Shown: positions 63,618 to 64,000 of the stretch, in pieces
How the letters are laid out: each line of letters opens with the position of its first letter
Numbering within the stretch: the first letter of the stretch is position 1
Assembly (NCBI RefSeq): GCF_030817075.1
Contig: NZ_JAUSYU010000001.1
Location: 3,720,001-3,784,000 of the forward strand
Length of the DNA stretch: 64,000 nucleotides
Reading direction: 5' to 3'
Source: Arthrobacter sp. V1I9
GTDB lineage: Bacteria > Actinomycetota > Actinomycetes > Actinomycetales > Micrococcaceae
The notes under the pieces: model-generated
Told to the model about the DNA's origin: nothing
The model's input: the letters and a program-made list of their open reading frames with translations, nothing else
The model's database searches: none
Made by a program: the position numbers and the translations under genes

Positions 63618-64000
63618 ATGACCCGCTTCGCCGTTTACGTCGCCTGCCACGAAGGTCTAAAAATCGAGGTCCTGCTGTTCGATTCAACTTCAGGCGCTTT
63701 AGTCCCCCTATCGCAGTTCTCCACCGCCGCATCCGTTCATTGCCTCGCCGTAAACAGGGCCAAAGATAAGCTGTATGCAGCTCTTGCAACCAATCCCCCG
63801 TCAATTGCATCGCTCCACATCACTGCCCAGGGTGGTTCCCTTCAAGAATCGGCCGCTGCCAATTCGATCGCCCGGCTTGCCTATCTAGCTGTGGACCCAT
63901 CAGGCCATTTCCTCCTCGGAGCGTCCTATGAGGGAAGCTTCGTATCCGTTACCCGCATCGATGACAACGGAGAAGTGACTGAAACGCCGGTAAGCAAGCG
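63618..64000 (+). CDS. lactonase-family beta-propeller protein, partial
   Basis: The frame from ATG 63618 (GAGAGGAC before) is open to the right edge, 127 residues seen. It begins MTRFAVYVACHEGLKIEVLL and contains VHCLAVNRAKDKLYAAL and LAYLAVDPSGHFLLGASYEG, the blade pattern of YbhE/6-phosphogluconolactonase-type seven-bladed propellers (usual length about 340). Such enzymes open sugar lactones; in this cluster the natural substrate would be the aldaro-lactone made by the uronate dehydrogenase. Confidence 0.78.
   Translation, partial: MTRFAVYVACHEGLKIEVLLFDSTSGALVPLSQFSTAASVHCLAVNRAKDKLYAALATNPPSIASLHITAQGGSLQESAAANSIARLAYLAVDPSGHFLLGASYEGSFVSVTRIDDNGEVTETPVSK

Noticed and set aside
1..64000. 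tRNA or rRNA genes
   Set aside because: None recognised by eye: no cloverleaf with TTCRA arm and no conserved rRNA segment was found on either strand.

Overview
The window is high-GC DNA with Shine-Dalgarno-led genes, GTG starts and actinobacterial gene families (LGFP repeats, TerC behind a yybP-ykoY leader, a phage-holin/DUF3618/DUF4383 operon, four-helix copper proteins). It looks like the Micrococcaceae, probably Arthrobacter sensu lato. That assignment is inference from protein style; no rRNA or other marker gene is present. Decayed mobile genes (ISL3 transposase, two serine-resolvase relics, two VirD4/TraG-like coupling-protein fragments) and repeats suggest an accessory region or plasmid.

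Layout. 0-6 kb: a partial TRAP solute-binding lipoprotein, broken LacI and hydroxyacid dehydrogenase genes, a secreted L,D-transpeptidase with LGFP repeats, and a divergent secreted Ig-like-repeat protein. 5.3-21.2 kb: a stretch bracketed by two inverted, roughly 98% identical 575-bp copies of a truncated DUF1828 gene. It holds an RsbQ-like hydrolase, a cytosolic copper-storage-type protein, a TetR regulator, a lipid kinase, a five-gene envelope/stress operon ending in MarR and DUF4383 genes, a Mn-riboswitch-controlled TerC exporter, and a HisD-like dehydrogenase/MFS/LacI catabolic unit with twin operators. 21-27 kb: a histidine kinase and response regulator encoded tail to tail, a DUF695 protein, a MerR metal regulator with its operator, and an ISL3 relic. 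27-36 kb: a frameshifted O-antigen-ligase/TPR gene facing a 2042-residue secreted protein made of 15 plus 6 tandem modules, then a resolvase relic.

37-47.6 kb is the most unusual locus. Two paralogous secreted proteins sharing an unnamed N-terminal domain (with an NFPEEAF motif) flank two very different multicopper oxidases and a membrane-anchored His-rich protein. It is followed by a ZIP transporter and a CopC/membrane protein/YcnI copper operon (48-52 kb). Around it lie four copies, two of them degraded, of a roughly 117-bp palindromic repeat with DnaA-box-like arms. 52.6-56.5 kb holds conjugation relics and uncharacterised proteins. 56.8-64 kb is a coherent uronate oxidation cluster: IclR regulator, uronate dehydrogenase, ABC sugar importer, glucarate-dehydratase-family enzyme and a partial lactonase.

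Copper handling recurs across the window (copper-storage protein, MerR, two oxidases, CopC, YcnI). Three otherwise intact genes each carry one small indel (near 18320, 28818 and 37821), which is either real decay or sequence error.
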